Positions 21,696 to 24,958 of a stretch of 24,958 nucleotides of DNA are shown here, one piece after another; position 1 is the stretch's first letter; each line of letters begins with the position of its first letter. Location of the stretch: contig JAIIWC010000026.1 in NCBI GenBank assembly GCA_022745215.1, forward strand, positions 1 through 24,958, read 5' to 3'. Made by a program: the position numbers and the translations under genes. The notes beneath the pieces were generated by a model, which ran no database searches, was not told the DNA's origin, and saw only the letters and a program-made list of their open reading frames with translations. Source of the DNA: Collinsella sp. (lineage in GTDB: Bacteria; Actinomycetota; Coriobacteriia; Coriobacteriales; Coriobacteriaceae).

Positions 21696-23516
21696 ATGTC
21701 CGTTGAGGTCATGAGGTCTGTGATCGAGGCCGCCGAGGGCCGCGTGCCCGTCGACACGCTGTTTACCAATGCACAGATCGTCGACGTGTATGGCCAGCGT
21801 GTGGCGCCCGGTAGCGTTGCCGTCAAGGACGGTGTGATCGTCGGCGTGCTCTACGATGGTCGCGACGATGCCGCTGGCACCTACGAGGCAACTGAGGTCG
21901 TCGACTGCCAGGGTCGCTATCTCGCTCCCGGTTTTATTGACGGGCATCTGCACATTGAGTCCTCGAACATCCGTCCCGCCGAGTATGCTCGCATGGCCGC
22001 GACGCGCGGTACTACCACCGCCATTGCCGACAGCCACGAGATTGCCAATGTTGCCGGTCTCGACGGCCTGCGCTTTATGATCGAGGATGGTCGTCGTGCG
22101 CCCATCTCCATCAAGTACATGATGCCTTCGTGCGTGCCCGCACTGCCCGACGAGCAAGCGGGCGCTGTGATTACCGCCGCTGACATGCAGGCGTTTTTTG
22201 CCGAGCATCCGGGCGATGTCTTTGGTCTGGGCGAAATGATGAACCTGCCGGGCGTCTTTATGGCCGACCCCGAGACCTGTGCCCGCATCGATGCTGCCAA
22301 CCAGACGCCGTCCAAGCAGGTTGACGGCCACGCGCCGCTCGTTGCCGGTATGGACCTCAACGCCTATGCCGCAGCGGGCATTATCGCCGACCACGAGTCG
22401 ACGATTCCCGAGGAGGCGCTCGACAAGCTGTCCCGCGGCATGTATGTGATGCTGCGTGAGGGCACGTGCAGCCACGACCTGGCCAATTTGTCTCCGATGC
22501 TGCTGGAGAACCCTGCCCGCGCCCGCCGCTGCTGCTTTGCGACCGACGACCGCGCTCCCTCCGATGCTCTTTCGACCGGCATGATCGACAATGCCTGCCG
22601 CGTGGCCATCGAGGCCGGCATCGACCCGGTGGTCGCCATCTCCATGGCGTCCCTTTCCACGGCTGAGGCATTTGGCCTGGACCACGGCTGTCGCGACCCG
22701 CATGAGCTCCGTGGCGCGATCGCCCCGGGCAAACGCGCCGACCTGCTGGTGCTCAATGACCTGACGTTTGCTACGGCTCCGCATCGAGTATATGCCGCCG
22801 GTGCTCTGGTGGCGCAGGACGGCACTTTTGTGGGCGAGGTCGCACCCGAGATGGCCGAGGTTGCGGCCCTTGCCGATGAGCTGCGCGCCTCCGTTAAGCT
22901 GCCGAAGCTTTCGCTCGACGTGTTTGACTATGCCTTTAAGCCGGGCGAGGCCGTGATTGACGTGGTGCCGGGTAAGGCCATCACGGGCATGGCTCGCCCC
23001 GAGAGCGCCGAGGGCCTGCGCCGCATTATGCTGATTGAGCGCCATGGCCGCGGCGTGTCGCTGCAGGCCGAGGGCGCCGACGGCGACGGTCCCGCTGGCT
23101 TGGGCCTGGTCGGCAAACACATCGGTCGCGGCTGGGTGCGCGGTTTCACCATCACCGGTGGTGCCATTGCCTCCACGATCGGCCATGACTCGCACAACGT
23201 GTGCGTGGTGGGCGACAACGCCGCCGATATGATGGCTGCTGTCGAGGCCGTGGGCCAGGGCGGCCACGTGCTGGTGCGTAGCGGCGAGGTCGTGGCGCGC
23301 ATTCCGCTGGCGCTCGGTGGCCTGATGAGCGAAGGCACGGCCGAGGACGTTGCCGCGCAGCACGACGACTTTATGGTCAAGGCGCGCGCCATGGGTATTG
23401 AGCCGCCGCTCGACCCCATCATGGGCATCATCTTCCTGCCCCTGCCGGTTATCCCGACGCTCCGCATCCGCCCCGAGGGCATGTTCGACGTTACAACCTT
23501 CACCTACGCCGACTAG
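21696..23516 (+). CDS. ade: Adenine deaminase
   Basis: This 606-residue amidohydrolase converts adenine to hypoxanthine and ammonia in purine salvage. Metal and active-site motifs are GFIDGHLHIESS (79-90, H84 and H86), ADSHEIANV (111-119), GLGEMMNLPGV (177-187), VDGHAPL (209-215), ADHES (231-235) and FATDDRAPSD (281-290). The C-terminal domain contains GHDSHNVCVVG. AAAGGAG (21684-21690) is five bases before ATG 21696; the frame is open further upstream but without a ribosome binding site. Its TAG stop is the first three bases of a repeat element. Length fits the Ade family. Confidence 0.93.
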   Translation: MSVEVMRSVIEAAEGRVPVDTLFTNAQIVDVYGQRVAPGSVAVKDGVIVGVLYDGRDDAAGTYEATEVVDCQGRYLAPGFIDGHLHIESSNIRPAEYARMAATRGTTTAIADSHEIANVAGLDGLRFMIEDGRRAPISIKYMMPSCVPALPDEQAGAVITAADMQAFFAEHPGDVFGLGEMMNLPGVFMADPETCARIDAANQTPSKQVDGHAPLVAGMDLNAYAAAGIIADHESTIPEEALDKLSRGMYVMLREGTCSHDLANLSPMLLENPARARRCCFATDDRAPSDALSTGMIDNACRVAIEAGIDPVVAISMASLSTAEAFGLDHGCRDPHELRGAIAPGKRADLLVLNDLTFATAPHRVYAAGALVAQDGTFVGEVAPEMAEVAALADELRASVKLPKLSLDVFDYAFKPGEAVIDVVPGKAITGMARPESAEGLRRIMLIERHGRGVSLQAEGADGDGPAGLGLVGKHIGRGWVRGFTITGGAIASTIGHDSHNVCVVGDNAADMMAAVEAVGQGGHVLVRSGEVVARIPLALGGLMSEGTAEDVAAQHDDFMVKARAMGIEPPLDPIMGIIFLPLPVIPTLRIRPEGMFDVTTFTYAD

Positions 23517-23568
23517 TCATCGGGGACGTTCTTAAACGACTAGTCGTTGGGGACACTCTTTGGCGTGT
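23513..23568. repeat. REP-like element B, overlapping the ade stop codon
   Basis: Two tandem copies of a ~22-base unit read CGACTAGTCATCGGGGACGT and CGACTAGTCGTTGGGGACAC, each followed by TC. The first begins inside the last ade codons, so TAG at 23514-23516 is both stop codon and repeat. Between them lies the perfect 14-base palindrome AACGACTAGTCGTT (23535-23548). The same arrangement occurs inverted in element C. Confidence 0.7.
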
Positions 23569-23655
23569 CGCCTGACGCTGCGATTGTGGGACCTCTGGCA
23601 TGTGTGAGCTATTTGCCAGGTCCTTGTAACGTTTACGCCCGCGGAGTCTTATTTG

Positions 23656-23720
23656 AGCTCCCTTTGGGTACGTTGGAATCGGATACACGTTCGATTCCAA
23701 CAAGCCCGAAGGGAGCTTTT
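23656..23720 (+). promoter_or_regulatory. Long hairpin burying the ribosome binding site of the HAD gene
   Basis: AGCTCCCTTTGGG (23656-23668) pairs with CCCGAAGGGAGCT (23705-23717) with one wobble. Inside it TTGGAATCG (23673-23681) pairs perfectly with CGATTCCAA (23692-23700), leaving a 10-base loop. TTTT follows (23717-23720), so it may terminate the ade transcript. Its 3' arm contains GGGAG (23711-23715), the only Shine-Dalgarno for ATG 23723. Confidence 0.75.
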
Positions 23721-23722
23721 CT

Positions 23723-24517
23723 ATGTTTAAACTGATTGCATCCGATATGGACGGCACACTGCTTGACGAAAACGGCCAGGTGCCTCCCGAGACCTACGAA
23801 CTGATTCTGGCGCTACACGAGCATGGCGTGCATTTCGCCGCATCGTCAGGTCGTCGCTACGATCGCCTGTGCGAGTTCTTTGCGCCCGTTCGCGACAAGA
23901 TGGACTTTGTCGCCGCTAACGGCGCCCAAGTCTACGCCGACGGTAAGATGGTAGACCGTGAGGTGTATTCCCACCTGGCGATTCGAAGGCTCGCCCAAGC
24001 CGTCAGGACGTTTCCCAATCTGCATCTTGCGCTCTTTGACCGAACCAAGTCCTTCCTGCTCGATGACGAGTGCAAGTTCGTGCGTGAGGTCGATAAGGAC
24101 CTTCCCAATGCCGAGCGTATTTGGGAGCTGCCCGATCCCAGCGTAAATATCATCAAAGCGAGTATCTTTTGCGACGACAGTGCGGTTATGGACAGTGCGT
24201 ACGTGCTACAGCGCGAACTTGGTCAGCTCTTTACTTTTGCGCCTTCGGGCAACGCGTGGATCGATGCCATGCAGCCTGGTGTGTCGAAGGCCTCGGGTAT
24301 CGCGCAGCTCGCGGAGCATTACGGCATTGGTCGCGACGAGGTCATGGCGTTTGGCGACTCGATGAACGACTACGAGATCATTCGCTTTGTCGGCACGGGC
24401 TGCGCGATGGAAAACGCGCGCCCCGCGCTTAAGGCGGTGGCCGATCGCGTGGTGGGTTGTAACCGCGACCACGCCGTCCAGCAGGAGCTCCGTCGCGTGC
24501 TGGAGAGTCTCTCCTAA
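23723..24517 (+). CDS. Cof-type HAD-IIB hydrolase
   Basis: This 264-residue HAD phosphatase has motif I SDMDGTLLD (7-15, nucleophile D8 and acid D10), motif II SSGR (41-44), motif III K189, and motif IV GDSMND (211-216). The cap between motifs II and III is the type IIB seen in Cof/YidA-like sugar-phosphate and cofactor phosphatases. The substrate cannot be told. GGGAG is seven bases before ATG 23723 but lies within a long hairpin. A second Cof-like gene converges on it from the right. Confidence 0.88.
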   Translation: MFKLIASDMDGTLLDENGQVPPETYELILALHEHGVHFAASSGRRYDRLCEFFAPVRDKMDFVAANGAQVYADGKMVDREVYSHLAIRRLAQAVRTFPNLHLALFDRTKSFLLDDECKFVREVDKDLPNAERIWELPDPSVNIIKASIFCDDSAVMDSAYVLQRELGQLFTFAPSGNAWIDAMQPGVSKASGIAQLAEHYGIGRDEVMAFGDSMNDYEIIRFVGTGCAMENARPALKAVADRVVGCNRDHAVQQELRRVLESLS

Positions 24518-24518
24518 T

Positions 24519-24627
24519 CCGGCAGATGGGGACGTTCCTTTTCTGCCGGCAGTGGGGGACAGTCCTTGCAGCTTTTTCGCGAAGACTGTCCCCAACGACT
24601 AGTCATTCAAGAGCGCCCCAATGACTA
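24519..24627. repeat. REP-like element C between two convergent HAD genes
   Basis: It starts two bases after a stop codon with hairpin CCGGCAG (24519-24525) / CTGCCGG (24543-24549) around TGGGGACGTTCCTTTT. Next comes a 10-bp stem GGGGACAGTC (24555-24564) / GACTGTCCCC (24584-24593). The right end, read on the minus strand, starts at the TAG stop of the second HAD gene and runs TAGTCATTGGGG, GACTAGTCGTTGGGGACAGT, closely matching element B. The stems may also terminate both convergent transcripts. Confidence 0.7.
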
Positions 24628-24958
24628 GGCGAGGGCGGCCATGATGGTGCGGGCGACGCCGTCGTGGTCGTTGTCGAACTCGGTGATGGCGTCGGCGGCG
24701 TCGCGGTCCTCGGGCTCGGCGTTGATCATGGCCATGCCGTGGCCCGCTGCCTGCAGCATGGGAATGTCGTTGATGTTGTCGCCGAACGCCCAGGCGTCGG
24801 CGAGACGCTCACCCAGGTGCTCGCATAGCCACGTGAGGGCCGTCCCCTTGGTGGCACCCTCACCCATGACCTCGATATTCATGGCGTAAGAACGCGTGAC
24901 CTCAATGCCTCCGAGCGTGTCGAGCGCCGCCGCGATGGCGTCGCGATCGGCCGGGTCG
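24625..24958 (-). CDS. Cof-type HAD hydrolase, C-terminal part (cut by window edge)
   Basis: The last 110 codons of a minus-strand gene are visible; the 5' end lies beyond 24958. They include the motif III region MGEGATKGTALTWLCEHLGE with its lysine and motif IV GDNINDIPML, both typical of Cof/YidA-like HAD-IIB phosphatases. The N-terminal DxD motif is outside the window. The frame stays open from 24958 to the TAG at 24627-24625; that stop is shared with the repeat element. It converges with another Cof-like gene to which it is only distantly similar. Confidence 0.85.
   Translation of the reverse strand, partial: DPADRDAIAAALDTLGGIEVTRSYAMNIEVMGEGATKGTALTWLCEHLGERLADAWAFGDNINDIPMLQAAGHGMAMINAEPEDRDAADAITEFDNDHDGVARTIMAALA

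Noticed and set aside
21630..23363. 577-codon minus-strand frame opposite ade
   Set aside because: Adenine deaminase motifs are complete on the plus strand, and the antisense product has no recognisable domain.

Overview
The window looks like chromosomal DNA of a GC-rich, Gram-positive bacterium of the Coriobacteriia, most probably Collinsella or a close relative. That assignment is an inference. It rests on GC-rich codon use, zinc-type S14 and zinc-LID adenylate kinase, a class A PBP with a Thr/Gly/Pro tail, selenium-hydroxylase accessory genes, and dispersed 'GGGGAC' palindromes of a kind I associate with this group. No rRNA, tRNA, CRISPR array, prophage or transposase gene is visible.

Left end (1-2785): a divergent group of accessory genes for selenium-dependent molybdenum hydroxylases, yqeC on the minus strand and yqeB plus an xdhC-like gene on the plus strand. 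The hydroxylase itself is not in the window.

Centre (3111-13791): the spc and alpha ribosomal operons in the usual order: rplE-rpsN(Zn type)-rpsH-rplF-rplR-rpsE-rpmD-rplO-secY-adk-map, then infA-rpmJ-rpsM-rpsK-rpsD-rpoA-rplQ. They end at a textbook UUCG terminator, and truA follows. The S10 genes and rplN/rplX that normally precede rplE are absent. A 325-base non-coding stretch with a long imperfect palindrome and a possible promoter stands in their place. Start codons are varied: GTG for rpsN, rplF, secY and infA, TTG for rpsM. The 37-residue rpmJ gene is present at 9865-9978.

Right part (13792-24958): single genes or short units. They are a family-2-like glycosyltransferase, argR, a convergent class A penicillin-binding protein, a U32 peptidase-family protein resembling the RNA hydroxylase RlhA, tyrS (TyrZ type), adenine deaminase, and two tail-to-tail HAD hydrolases (the second cut by the window edge). 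Strong terminators separate argR from the PBP gene and follow tyrS.

The least ordinary DNA lies in the last 3.5 kb. Three intergenic REP-like elements share the motif GGGGAC(G/A)(T/G/C)TC. In two of them nearly the same ~47-base unit begins exactly at the TAG stop codon of a gene (ade on the plus strand, the second HAD gene on the minus strand). A long hairpin also buries the ribosome binding site of the first HAD gene. I found no clear new multi-gene system; the main leads are these repeats and several structured leaders.
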